Origin: Piper betle
Taxonomy: Eukaryota > Streptophyta > Magnoliopsida > Piperales > Piperaceae
Assembly (NCBI GenBank): GCA_033002965.1
Contig: JAURVB010014483.1
Span: 1-64,000, forward strand
Direction of reading: 5' to 3'
Length of the DNA stretch: 64,000 bases
Shown: piece by piece, positions 43,922 to 54,871 of the stretch
Layout: every line of letters starts with the position of its first letter
Position numbering within the stretch: the first letter of the stretch is position 1
The notes under the pieces: model-generated
Databases searched by the model: none
Told to the model about the DNA's origin: nothing
What the model saw: only the letters and a program-made list of their open reading frames with translations
Program-made: the position numbers and the translations under genes

Positions 43922-46900
43922 ATGGCTGATGGGAAGTATGTTAAGATGATATCTCTTAAGGGGCCAAGTAACTGGCACTATTGGAAAGGAAAAATGATTG
44001 ATCATCTATATTCCAAGGATTTATATGAACCTATCTATCACTGGTCAAAAATCGGCAGAGGTGACTGAAAAAGACTGGAATAAGTTGGATAGGAAGGCTA
44101 TGGCTTGTTTGAGACAATGGGTGGATGAAGTTTTGTATCATCATGTTTTTGAATTGACGTCCTCAAAAGCAATATGGGATAAACTCAAAGAAGTTTATGA
44201 GAGGAATACTACTGGCAACAAGATCCTTTTGATAAGGAAATTGGTGAATTTGAGGTATAAAGATGGAACTGACATAAGTGAGCATCTCAATGAGATGAAG
44301 AGTATTATTATTCAACTTGCCAGGATGAAGATGACTCTAGATGAGGAAGGGAAAGCTATCCTGCTCCTCAACACTTTGCCAGAGAGTTGGGAAACATTGG
44401 TGATCTCTTTTAGCAATGCTGCTCCTGATGGAAAACTCACAATGGACATGATAACAAGCAATTTACTGGATGAGGAGGTGGGAAGAAAATCTCTACCAAC
44501 TTCAGGGTCTCATGCATTAGTGTCAAAAGAGGCAAGAGGTAGATCAAGAAATATAGATACAGACAGAAGGGACAAGAGTCGAGGAAGGTCTAAATCCAGG
44601 AAGCACTTGAAGTGTTATTATTGTGACAAGATAGGTCATAGCAAGAAGGATTGTTGGAAACTCAAGAAAGACTTGAAAAATAAGGACAATAAGGATCAAG
44701 GAGAAACGAACACTAATGTTGTGCATGATGACATGGTGATTCTTTCTGATTGTGGGAATGATTGTTTGACAACTGGTTGTGATGCTAGTTGGGTAGTTGA
44801 CTCGGGAGAATCATTTCATGCAACTCCAAGCAGAAATTTCTTAAACTACCTATGAATCTTCAGATTTGGGTATAGTGAAGATGGGAAATAGTGATACTTC
44901 CAAAATTGTGGGACTTGGAGATGTGCATATATTAACAAACACGGTTATAATTGGTGCTTAAAAATGTCAGACATATTTCAGATTTGAGGATGAGTTTGTT
45001 ATCAATCGGTGTGCTTGATGATGAAGGATTTGGTTCACAATTTGCACAAGGTGTGTGGAAACTTGTGAAAGGTTCTCTTGTTGTTGCTAAAGGGAAGAAG
45101 TGTTGCAGTTTATACAAGACTGAGACAAGCTTGCAGTTTGTACAAGACTAAGACAAGTCTAGTTCGAGGGGAGGTTAATATCTCCTTATTTGATTCCACT
45201 ACTGATTTGTGGCACCATCAATTGGGACACATGTGTGAGAATGGACTAGAGACTTTGAAGAAGTTAAATCACTTTCCCAAGGTCAAAGACATCACAATTA
45301 ATCCTTGTGACCGCTGTTTGGTCGGGAAACAACGTAGGACATCCTTTGCAAGCATAAGTACAAGGAAGTCAGATGTTCTTGAGTTGGTACACACTGATGT
45401 GTGTGGGCCAATGGAGGTAAAATCTCTTGGCAGTTCTATTTATTTTGTCACTTTTATTGATGATACTTCTAGGAAGGTGTGGGCTTATGGTATGAAAAAT
45501 AAAAGTGTTGTCTTTGGCATCTTTAAGAATTTTCATGCATTGTTTGAAAGAGAAACATGTAAGCCTTTGAAATGTCTTAGAAGTGATAATGGTGGTGAAT
45601 ATTGTTCTGTTGAGTTTGATGAATATTGAAGCAAGCATGGGATTAGGCATGAGAAGACGGTTCCTTATACTCCTCAACATAATGGAGTGACTAAAAGGAT
45701 GAACAGGACCATCTCTGAGAGTGTTAGGAGTATGTTGTCTTTAGCTAAGTCGCCTAAAAGGTTCTAGGGTGAGGCCATGAGTACAACTTGTTATTTGATC
45801 AACAAATCTCCCATACATGCCCTAGACAGTGACATACCAGAAAGGATTTGGAGTGATAAAAGGGTCAGTTATTCTCATTTGAGAGTCTTTGGTTGTAAAG
45901 CCTTTGAGAATGTGCCCAAGGAGCAAAGGGCTAAGTTTGACTCTAGAGCCATGAAATGTAATTTTTGGGATATAGTGTTGATAAGTTTGGATACAAACTT
46001 TGGGATCATAAGAATAGAAAACTGATTTGAAGCAGAGATGTAGTTTTTAGGGAGGATCAAACAGTTGAGGACTTTGGCAAAGAAGAAGTTCCTCAAACTA
46101 AATCTCAGGAAAGTTTGGAAAAAATAAAAGATTCTTCAACCTCAGCTAGATGTGAAGAGGTGGCGTAGGATGACACAATTATTTCCCCACCGAGCGATGA
46201 TGAGGGTGAGGATGTGGTGTCTGATGATATTTCTAATGAGTTTGTTAATGATGTTGGACAGGAACATGAAGGTTCTGATCAAGGGCAGCCAACTAATATG
46301 AGGAGATCAGCTTGTGAACCAGTTCCATCAACAAGATATCCATCATTAGAATATGTGACAATTACTGAATGTGGAAAGCCAGAAAATTTTAGTGAGATCA
46401 AAGCTCATGTAGAAATGGAGAAGTGGTTGAGGGCAATGTAAGATGAGATGAAATCTTTGCTTGATAATCACACCTATGAGTTGGTGGATCTTTCTAAGGG
46501 GAAGAGAGTATTGAGGAACAAATGAGTCTACAAGATCAAATATGAAGAAAACAACGCACAACCAGGTACAAGGCAAGGTTGGTGGTGAAGGGCTTCAAAC
46601 TGAAGAAAGGTATTGATTTCGATGAAATTTGTCCTCTGTTGTTAAAATGGTTTCTATTAGAATTGTTCTGGCTTTGGCTACATGTTTGGATTTGGAAGTT
46701 GAACAGTTAGATGTGAAGATGGCCTTTCTTCATGGGGATCTTGAGGAGACCATATATATGGAGCAACCAGAGGGTTTTGAAGTCAGAGGAAAGGAATAGA
46801 TGGTATGTAGACTGAAAAAGAGTTTGTATAATTTGAAGCAAGCTCCTAGACTGTGGTACAAAAAGTTTGATTTTTATGGGAAAGAATGGGTACAAGAAAT

Positions 46901-47937
46901 CTGTTTCTGATCACTGTGTGTTCATCAAGATGTTTGATGATGGTGACTTTGTTATCCTGTTGCTTTTTGTGGATGACATGTTGATTGTAGGATATGATGG
47001 AGCCAAGATTGCAAGTTTAGAGAAGAACTTGAACAAATCCTTTGCAATGAAGGATTTGGTACTGGCAAAGCAAATCTTAGGGATGTCCATTCGACGTGAC
47101 AGGTGAGCTAGAAAGCTTTGGGTGTCACAAGAAAAGTACATAGAATAGGTACTTGAAAAATTCAACATGAAATATGCAAAGCCGGTTGGAGTTCCACTTG
47201 GGGGTCACTTCAAGTTGAAGAAAAGTGACTTAAGTGAAACGGAGATGAAGGAAATGGCAAAGTTTCCTTATGCTTTTGTGGTTGGTAGTTTGATGTATGC
47301 TATAATTTGTACAAGACCGGATATAGCATATGCAGTTGGAATAGTTAGTAGATATTCAACAAATCCGAACAAAGAACATTGGCAAGCAGTTAAATGGATA
47401 ATGAGGTACTTGAGAGGTACGTATAAAATGTGTTTGTGTTTTGGAAGTGATAAACCTTTGTTGGTTGGCTACACCGATGCAGGCATGGCAGGTGACTTGG
47501 AGACAAGAGGGTCAACATCTGGGTGTATTATTAATTTTGCTAATGGGGCTGTGTCTTGGCAGTTTAAGTTGTAAAAGTGTGTTGCATTATCCACAACTGA
47601 AGCAGAATTTATTGCTGCTACCGAAGCTTGTAAGGAGATGCTATAGGCAAAGAGATTTTTGAATGAAATTGGCATTAAACAAGAGAGATACATTGTATAC
47701 TGTGATAGACAGAGTGCAATTCACCTAAGTAAGAATTCAAGTTTTCATTCAAGGAGCAAGCACATTGATGTGAGATATCATTGGATGAGAGATGTGTTGG
47801 AAAGTAAATCTCTTAAGCTAACAAAAATTCATACTCAAAGGAATGTTTCAGACATGATGACTAAAGTTGTGTCAAAGGAGAAATGTGTTTACTACAAGAA
47901 TGGAGTAGGCATGGATGGAGCTTCCCATGCTGGCTAG
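43922..47937 (+). pseudogene. Copia-2 gag-pol, multiply interrupted
   Basis: Gag starts at ATG 43922 and shifts frame near an A-run at about 44045. The zinc knuckle CYYCDKIGHSKKDCW is near 44610-44655 and the protease site WVVDSGESF near 44790. Integrase spans about 45180-45900 (HTDVCGPM, FIDDTSR). RT lies at about 46420-47160 with LFVDDMLIVG near 46970, and RNase H at about 47280-47930 (CDRQSAIHLSKNSSFHSRSK). At least half a dozen stops and frameshifts occur, and a 28-bp tandem duplication sits at 45105-45160 upstream of integrase. The copy is inactive. Confidence 0.88.
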
Positions 47938-47954
47938 AGGTATTTCATGGAGTC

Positions 47955-47965
47955 GGGAAGGGAGG
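47955..47965 (+). other. Copia-2 polypurine tract
   Basis: GGGAAGGGAGG lies directly before the 3' LTR. Confidence 0.75.
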
Positions 47966-47967
47966 TT

Positions 47968-48466
47968 TATTGGGTTGTCCCTCCTCCATAAATACATGAA
48001 ATTGCAACCGTATTTTGGGCAAAAACCAAGATTTTCCAGATTTGGTTAGTTGAAAGGAATAAAAGCAATGTATGACACTTTTCTTCTTTTGTTTTTGGTT
48101 TTTGGGTTTTGGAGAAAAAACTGTTGTTGCAAAGGGAGAAAGAAAATTGTATGGATTGAAGAAAAGTGAATGCTTTATTGAGATTGGCTTACAATCATAA
48201 ATGGTAACTTCGCCAAGTTTTTATTTGTAATACATAATTTTTTATTTTCTTTCTTGACCAATATCAATTTTGTAAAAAGTATAGTAAATTGATATTGGTG
48301 AGTTTGTTCTCCTATGAATCTATTCTGTATCAAACTTATGACATAGTAAATTTGATTTGGTCATTTGCCCGGTGGTTTTTTCTCCAAATTTAAGGTTTTT
48401 CACTTAAAATTTTCTTGTCTAATCTCTATATTTATTTGGTACTTCTCATCCTTATGTATTGAAATA
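47968..48466 (+). repeat. Copia-2 3' LTR, end missing
   Basis: It starts TATTGGGTTG (TG changed to TA) and aligns with the 5' LTR as far as TTGAAATA at 48466. The final part that should end in CCCAACA is absent and unrelated AT-rich DNA follows. Confidence 0.85.
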
Positions 48467-49106
48467 AGCTTAAACTGCAACCTTGTAAATTTTATTAAAA
48501 AGTAAAATTAAAAGTATATAATATTAAAAATATTAAAAAATTACTTTTAAATAAAATATAATAAATAAATAAATTTTAATTTTTCAATTTAAATATTTAA
48601 TTAAATACGTCTACAATTCTTCGTTAAAATTTTTTAACAAATACCATTTTCTTAAATCCAAAGGTAATATTCATAATAAAGACCAATACAGATTATCTTG
48701 TACTAAAAAGATTCAAACGTATAAATGACCCTCAACTTTTAATCATCAAATTTATACTTAAAGGGTATGTAATTAACTAAGATTATATATTAATTTTTAT
48801 TATTTCAATATGCAATATATTTTAACTTAATTAATAATATATGAATAAATATAAAGTAATTTGAAATGTAAATATTAGTAAATATTTATTTTGAACTCAA
48901 TTTGAAATTATCAAAATAAAAAATTATATACAGATATTTAAAGTTAAATATTAATGTATAATTAGTTAAAAACACTTATTTTAATAAATTAAAAGTAACC
49001 ACTCGCTAAAGGAAAGAATTTTGGGCGACGAGGAGGTGGACAAATGATATATGAGAAATGATACACTGAGATTTTGTAAGAACTTTAGGAACACTTAATT
49101 TAGGTG
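48467..49106. other. AT-rich spacer
   Basis: No coding sequence, RNA gene or repeat family was recognised. Confidence 0.5.
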
Positions 49107-49412
49107 ATGAAATTGTTTTTCCCATCGTACCCTTTTTCTTCCTTCACCCCATTGTTACCAATCAAACCAAAGGCTCGCCCTTCCTTCGTCCTCCGCCTAA
49201 ACCCTTGCAAAAAAAAAGCCAGCAACTTTCTCGGAGGCAACGACGACCCGTTACTCAGCGACAGCAGAAATATTGAGAATGAACTGACCATAGGCAATTA
49301 TTTAGTCGTGGCAGGAAATGGGATGCTTGTCAACAACGTTCTTTCTTCCCTTAGAAATTATTTGCATGAAGAAATGGTTGCAGTGCTTACTATTTATTTT
49401 GGTCACTTATGA
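49107..49412 (+). CDS. Small unrecognised open frame with transit-peptide-like start
   Basis: ATG at 49107 opens 101 codons. The first 45 residues (MKLFFPSYPFSSFTPLLPIK...) are rich in Ser, Pro, Phe, Lys and Arg and nearly free of acid, as in plastid transit peptides. The rest (NIENELTIGNYLVVAGNGML...) is not recognised. It could be the first exon of a degraded gene or a chance frame in AT-rich DNA. No splice-linked partner was found before the repeats at 49541. Confidence 0.2.
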   Translation: MKLFFPSYPFSSFTPLLPIKPKARPSFVLRLNPCKKKASNFLGGNDDPLLSDSRNIENELTIGNYLVVAGNGMLVNNVLSSLRNYLHEEMVAVLTIYFGHL

Positions 49413-49778
49413 ATTGTTGAGGGTGGGATACAAGCTACCACTAAGATTCTTTGGCCCTTTGGGCCCCCACCTAAGCTCCGAAACTATTGTTGGACCGTTT
49501 GAACCCCAAAAGAGACTTGCAATATGTATCATGAGCTTCTCTTATTCCACAAATTAACTTAAGGTATATAACTTTTCCCATTAGTATATATATAACTCAC
49601 CAACATCATCTACGGTTAATGTGAGATAAACTTAACAATTCCCCTTTATACATCGGGTATTACTGAAATAATCATCGTCTGCCCCAAAAGGGATTTGCAA
49701 TAAGTGTCACAGGCCCTTCTTATTCTAAAAGCTAACTTAAGGGATAAGGCTTTCCCATTAGCTTTTGGATTTGTAATT

Positions 49779-50892
49779 AGGGGTGGGCGTAGACGTCTGA
49801 ATTTGTCCGTCTGTCCGACGTCCGAAGTATGTCCGACCAAATTTAATCGACCAAATTCAACCGAATTAAAACAAACCAAACATAAACATTTTTTTGTCAG
49901 ACCGAACAACTGACCGAGTGTCCGATATTTAATAACAAACTTATATGATCCATCTTCGAAAAAATATATCACATTATAAACATAATGTAAAACCAGTGAT
50001 CTGAGTCAGGGTTTTATGCTTATGAACCGATCGGTTCAATCGTCGGTTCAAGTTGAGTATGTTTTAGAATATGTGTACTGAGTCAACGCTGGTTGGGTGT
50101 ACGAGCCATGAGGGTCATACGTACCCAAGTATATGATGATAACATCATGAATACAACAGAAAAGAATGAGTTATCAGAATATATAAGAGTATGCCAATTA
50201 TTTTTTTATTTTATATATAGTTGATCGTGGAATTAGTTTAGGCCATTTACCACGTTAGGACGCGTTAAGGGGAATTTGGGGGTTATTAGTTATAGAATGT
50301 CATTACGATGTTGTAGTGTTTATTTTATTTTATGGAATTTTTTCTGATTTTATGGATTTTTTTTAGGATTTATTCCGAGTTAGTTATTATTATTGACTCG
50401 AGACATTGGCGAGTCAAGTCTTATTTACGATATTGCCATCAATCAAACCTCCGACCCATTTTCTCTTCCCCGTCCAAACCACGCCGCCCCCTTGTCGTGG
50501 TCGCCGCCGCCGCGTCGCCCGGCCACCGATTGTCGCCGCCAGGCCCCGCCGCGGCGTTGCCGTGATGCCCCGAGCGCCCCTGCCATCGCCCAGCCTGCAC
50601 GATGCCAGAATCGCTGCTCATCGTCGATTCCACCGCCGATACCCTCTACTCGCGTCGTCGATTTTGCCACCGGCGACCGTCGCCGCGGCCGTCTAGTCAC
50701 TACTTTGACATTGCCAACCCTCCTACGGCGGCAGGCGGCGGCGGAGAGGGTTTTGGACTGTCCGCGGACACTGCTTGGGCCCGACAAACAATTCGATGTC
50801 CGAAGTCAATCGAACAAATTTTGTCCGACGAAATTTCGAATGGACGCGGACAATAATTTGTCTGATGTCTATCCGACCGATGCCCACCCCCA
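49779..50892. mobile_element. hAT-1: non-autonomous hAT-like element containing an LTR fragment
   Basis: The left end TAGGGGTGGGCGTAGACGTC and the inverted right end (read inwards TGGGGGTGGGCATCGGTCGG) share the AGGGGTGGGC signature of many plant hAT elements, and GTCCGA-type subterminal motifs follow on both sides. Flanks TTGTAATT and TTGTAATA give an 8-bp duplication with one mismatch. No transposase is present. The centre (49986 to about 50750) is homologous to the 5' part of the gypsy LTR at 58938. Confidence 0.68.
49986..50750 (+). repeat. Gypsy LTR fragment inside hAT-1
   Basis: It starts TGTAAAACC and follows the 5' end of the LTR at 58938 through GAGTCAGGGTTTTA, GTACCCAAGTAT, TTAGGACGCGTTA and TTGACTCGAG...GAGTCAAGT into a GC-rich block. 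The remaining two thirds of the LTR are missing. Confidence 0.65.
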
Positions 50893-51179
50893 TTGTAATA
50901 GGTGTTACGGGTCTCTCTTATTCCAAAAGTTAAGTTAAGGAATAAGGCTTTCCCATTAGTATAGATGTAGGATAAACCCAATAACTCCCCTTCACACATT
51001 GAGCATTCTCGAAATAATCACTTATTCCAAAAGTTAATTTAAGGAATAAGGCATTCCCATTAGCTTGTAGGATAAACCTAATAACTCCCCTTCACACATC
51101 GGGCATTCCCAAAACAAAAATAATCATCGTCTAGCATCACACTTTCATTAGACGACAGCACCCACCTGGCATACTCTCA

Positions 51180-51300
51180 AATGAAAGCGTGTCTAAGTTA
51201 GCATTAGAATAGGCTTAATTCAGAAATTAAGGATCTTCAATGAAAGCGTGTCTAAGTTAGCATTATAATAGGCTTAATTCAGGAATTAAGAATGGATCTT
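51180..51300. repeat. Short tandem duplication (about 60 bp)
   Basis: CAATGAAAGCGTGTCTAAGT and the following TAGCATTA.AATAGGCTTAATTCAG occur twice in a row with few differences. Confidence 0.75.
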
Positions 51301-51429
51301 TACAGCTTGATAACAATGGAGGAGAGACAACTAATTATTTGAAGTATGGGACTGAGCAAAAAAGAAATGGTTCGTTTAAGTTTTGTTCACAAGTGAAAAT
51401 AATTGTTGTGATGATACAAAGTACAAGAA

Positions 51430-51570
51430 ATGGCTGCCGTTGCCGCTTTGAAGATGATGAAGTTGGAGATCTCAGAAGTGGGGAAGCCGTCCTCATCCCT
51501 GTTTTGGCCAAACACCAGGTCGACGCCGCGAGAGGTCTTGTGGGCAAAATTATTAAACACGAAGAATTAA
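51430..51570 (+). CDS. Short unrecognised open frame with good start context
   Basis: AAGAAATGGCTGCC is a strong plant start context. The 46-codon frame (MAAVAALKMMKLEISEVGKP...) ends at TAA 51568-51570. No family is recognised. It may be a leftover first exon or chance. Confidence 0.18.
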   Translation: MAAVAALKMMKLEISEVGKPSSSLFWPNTRSTPREVLWAKLLNTKN

Positions 51571-51743
51571 AGTAGAGACCAAAGGATTATGTTAGGTTTA
51601 AAATGTTGAAGACAAAGGGACATGTATGATTGGAAATACAATTTATCACTAAAATGAAGTGTATAAATCTTGAGCATTGGTTTGGATCTAATAGCCCACG
51701 TGAGAGTTCCTAAAGTTATCATTTAAAAGAGTGTTCCTGTTCT

Positions 51744-51746
<3 letters not shown>

Positions 51747-51788
<42 letters not shown>
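51747..51788. repeat. (TA)n microsatellite left of E3
   Basis: About twenty TA units immediately precede E3. Confidence 0.9.
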
Positions 51789-51790
<2 letters not shown>

Positions 51791-52572
51791 TATTATGCGC
51801 TGCCATGTTTGGCAGCACACGCATTGGTGGCCGTTCGATCGAAATCCAATGGCCATCAATATTTCTACCGGAATTTCCCTCCCTCACTACCTGCCGCCGC
51901 CGCGCCCCCACCCACAGCCCTCCCCCAACCTGCCTTGTTTCCACAAATCCACCCCCCTCCCCCTCCCTGTTCTATTATGCGCTGCCATGTTTGGCAGCGC
52001 ACGCATTGATGGCTGTTGGATCAAAATCCAATAGCCATCAATCTTTCCACCGGAATTTCCCTCCCTCACTACCCGCCGCTGCAACACCCCCACCCGCTCG
52101 AGTCAAGTCATCAGTTTGAGCGGGAGCGAGTCAAGTTTTTATTTTATGCTATTTTATTTTTAAAATTTATTTCATAATATTGACTCGAGTTGGGAGCGAT
52201 TCAAGTTTTTATTTTATTGTATTTTATTTTTAAATTTTATTTCATAATTTTGACTCGAGTCTGGAGCAAGTCAAGTTTTTATTACGAAATTACCATCGAC
52301 CTTTCCTTCGTCCCTGTGTTTTGTCATGCCATCGCCGGCGGTGATGCAGGTGATGCTGGCATGGAGGAGGCCAGGGCAGCAAACAGCTGGGAGGAGCTCA
52401 GTTGGCAGGTCAGGTGGCGGCGGGGGTGGGGGGTGGTGGGGTTGGTGCAAAGGTGTGGCGGTAGCGGGCAGAGGGGGAGGAAATTCCAGTGGAAAGATTT
52501 ATGGCTGTTGGATTTCGGCCACCAATGCGTGTACTGCATATGCGCTACCAAACATGGTAGCGCATAGTAGAA
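51789..52572. mobile_element. E3: 784-bp hairpin-ended element in (TA)n with matching ends
   Basis: The ends are true inverted repeats: left TTCTATTATGCGCTGCCATG against right, read inwards, TTCTACTATGCGCTACCATG, with similarity continuing through CACGCATTGGTGGCCG and AATCCAA..GCCAT to GGAATTTCC. Outer hairpins are 51796-51819 (GCTGCC atgttt GGCAGC core) and 52540-52565 (ATGCGCTACC ... GGTAGCGCAT, perfect). The left end is repeated at 51969-52078. Inside are C-rich then G-rich arms and one GACTCGAGTC block (52095-52290). (TA)n flanks both sides. No gene. Confidence 0.75.
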
Positions 52573-52604
52573 ATATATATATATAATATATATATATATA
52601 TATA
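52573..52604. repeat. (TA)n microsatellite right of E3
   Basis: An interrupted TA tract directly follows the E3 terminus. Confidence 0.88.
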
Positions 52605-52978
52605 AATTTAATATTGGCATGTGATTAAAAATAGGAAATTTGACTAATTAAAATACAACAAAAATAAATAATAATAATAAATTAAATTATTATAGTATAT
52701 CTTCTTTCAATTAGGATGTATTCTTAAAATTAGCCTCAATCAAAATCTACATCTAATATATTAGAATTGGAAAACTTGTGACTCGAGTAAGAGTTTTAGA
52801 TTAGTGAAACATTCGATTCAGCCATCGGTTTGAGTCGAGCTAGTTTCAATACATGCGTGCTGAATCAAGGCGAGCTGTATGTTATGAGCGACGAGGGTCA
52901 AGTGTACCCAAGTATATGATGATAACGTCGGAAAAATGATAATGGATGAGTTATTAAAGTATATAATAGTAGAGAGTG

Positions 52979-53022
<44 letters not shown>

Positions 53023-54558
53023 ATCGTAGAATTATTTTTAAGTCGAATAACGTATTAGGACTCATTATATAATAGTTTAGGTGGGTTATTACTGGGTTGC
53101 AAAAATTGGCCAATTCCACTCGGAATCGGCCAATTTAAATCGGATCAGAATGCATCATATCTGAAAAACGGTTGAATCAGTTAGTTTAAAAAATGGTCGT
53201 CGAATTGGTCAATTTATACTGATTCACGACCGATTTCAAATTGGCGTAAATTGGGGAGAATCGATTTTTATGGGTAAATGACGAAAATAACCTTGTTATC
53301 TTAATAAATATATTATTTACACATAGGTAAAAGTGGAATTGAAATTTTAAAAATCTAAAATCTCTATACCTCGCCTCTCCCTCCGCCCGTCTGCCACCAC
53401 CCCTTCTGCCTCAGCCCTCCCTCCACCACCGACACTTTGCCTCCGACCTTAGCCCTCTCTCCACCGCCACCCCGTGTGCTTTGGCCTCCCTCCGTCGCCG
53501 CTCCCGTGTGCGTCGCCCCTCCCTCCCCGCTGCCCCCCGTGTGCCTCGGCGAGCTCAACTACAACGATGACAATGATGACAACGAGGACTTCCTCTTCGA
53601 GGCCGCCCCCGATGATGTTGGTGACAGCTGTGAAAGCGAAACAAATCGGACTATTGATGCTCCCATGTCTAGCCAGGTATGGTTCCGATTCCTCTCTTGT
53701 CCCCCTCTCGTGGCCGCTTCACATAGTCGCCCTACTACTGCAGCTTTTGTGATTGTTCGACGTTTCTTTGATCGGGGAGGTTGTGGGTTTGCGGCGGGGG
53801 CAATGCGGTTGGGGATGTTGGGGGTTGGGGAAATGGGGGGTGGAGAATTGTGATGGCAATTGAGTTGGTGGCATGTTTGGTGACAAGAGAATTGGGAGGA
53901 ACTTAGTGATTTTCTTTTTAATTTTTTTGCTTTGATCGAAAAGTTTTGTTCTTTGTTCATGTTTTAAATTTATAGAGGGGGAGGAAGGTTTGAACTTTGT
54001 TGGAATCGCTAGTGGACTATACTTGTATGAAGGAATGGCAAGCCTAATTGATGTCATTGGGGCTTTAATCTTTGAGCAATTTATGTAGTTTTGGTCAATC
54101 ATAGAGTAGTATCTAGAGGGGACGGTTCTCTATTATATATATGTGTGTGAATGGTGAATTTTTTGAGTTTGAAATTTTTGTTCCTGGGATTATGAAGCCA
54201 ATGTAACACTATGTTTTGGAGCTATTGGACAAACTATCTAGAATCTTCACTTTGCGCGGCTAATTTTGGACTTTTGAATATCCAACCATTTGGTTTGGTA
54301 CAATTGAAAGTTCTATTTCCGATCTAGATTACTGTAATTTGGAGGTCACTTGTTGGCATTTTTTTTCTTTTGTTCTTTACTTTTATTTTTGAAGTGGATG
54401 TTGTTGAACATTGTTGTACTTCTTTCGTTTTTCTTGACCTGCTCACCTCTAGATTTAATGTTGTTCTCTATTGATTATTTACGGGTCATCACAAGGGAAA
54501 CTCTTTTAGCTGCACAGGTTGGCTGCTTTCTTCAATCATGTCTCTTTTGATTTTGCAG

Positions 54559-54632
54559 CTGCTTCATTGGTTGTTGTGAGAACTGTAGGGAATGCAATTT
54601 ATGATCCTATCGGATCTATCATAGTTGGCAAT
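54559..54632 (+). pseudogene. Captured exon fragment of a cation-efflux (MTPC4-like) transporter
   Basis: Preceded by an intron-like acceptor (TTTTGATTTTGCAG), the 74 bases encode, with the last acceptor bases, AAASLVVVRTVGNAIYDPIG and then SIIVGN. This is the conserved transmembrane segment of plant CDF/metal-tolerance proteins of the MTPC4 (SLC30A9-like) type. The similarity ends abruptly at GGCAAT, where the host family continues with Leu-Leu-Gly-Met. Only this piece is present, so it is not a functional gene. Confidence 0.68.
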
Positions 54633-54700
54633 TTCATTCTCTTCCAAGTGGACTTAATGTTGATATTGGTGTATTTATTGACTCACAATAAAATTTGTTT

Positions 54701-54871
54701 ATGCCTCTTGTACCTTCGGGACTTCATATGAGTGGGAGTTCTATTCCTCCTTTTACGCAGGGGTCTCATGTTGATGTGGGTGAGAGCTCTACTCTTCCCA
54801 TTGGTGATACTAATTCAGGCTCCGAAGATGCTTTAGAGAATGAATTAGAGTATTTAGTATTAACCATGTAA
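54701..54871 (+). CDS. Short open frame downstream of the captured exon
   Basis: 56 codons from ATG 54701 to TAA 54869-54871, Ser/Gly/Glu-rich (MPLVPSGLHMSGSSIPPFTQ...). The same frame extends upstream through one stop (LPSGLNVDIGVFIDSQ), suggesting part of a longer lost coding region. Not recognised; it may belong to the hAT-2 protein tail. Confidence 0.25.
   Translation: MPLVPSGLHMSGSSIPPFTQGSHVDVGESSTLPIGDTNSGSEDALENELEYLVLTM

Larger units (their letters stand above)
43331..48466 (+). mobile_element. Ty1/copia LTR retrotransposon (copia-2)
   Basis: About 5.1 kb with 5' LTR, primer site, gag, protease, integrase, RT, RNase H, polypurine tract and a 3' LTR that stops about 40 bp short. It abuts the right end of E2 through TATAGATATAT. 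LTR divergence is clearly higher than in copia-1 and pol is more damaged, so it is older. The gag type resembles the Tork/Tnt1 group; this lineage call is tentative. Confidence 0.9.
49541..51135. repeat. Four diverged direct repeats around hAT-1
   Basis: CTTATTCCAAAAGTTAACTTAAGG-like blocks followed by AATAAGGCTTTCCCATTAG occur near 49541, 49717, 50918 and 51021. AGGATAAACCTAATAACTCCCCTTCACACATCGGG-like blocks follow three of them. hAT-1 (49779-50892) lies between the second and third copies. The family is non-coding and of unknown origin. Confidence 0.6.

Noticed and set aside
52981..53018. Another hairpin-element border at the (TA)n tract in the left gypsy LTR
   Set aside because: Both sides of the tract continue as LTR sequence with no hairpins, so it is an empty microsatellite.
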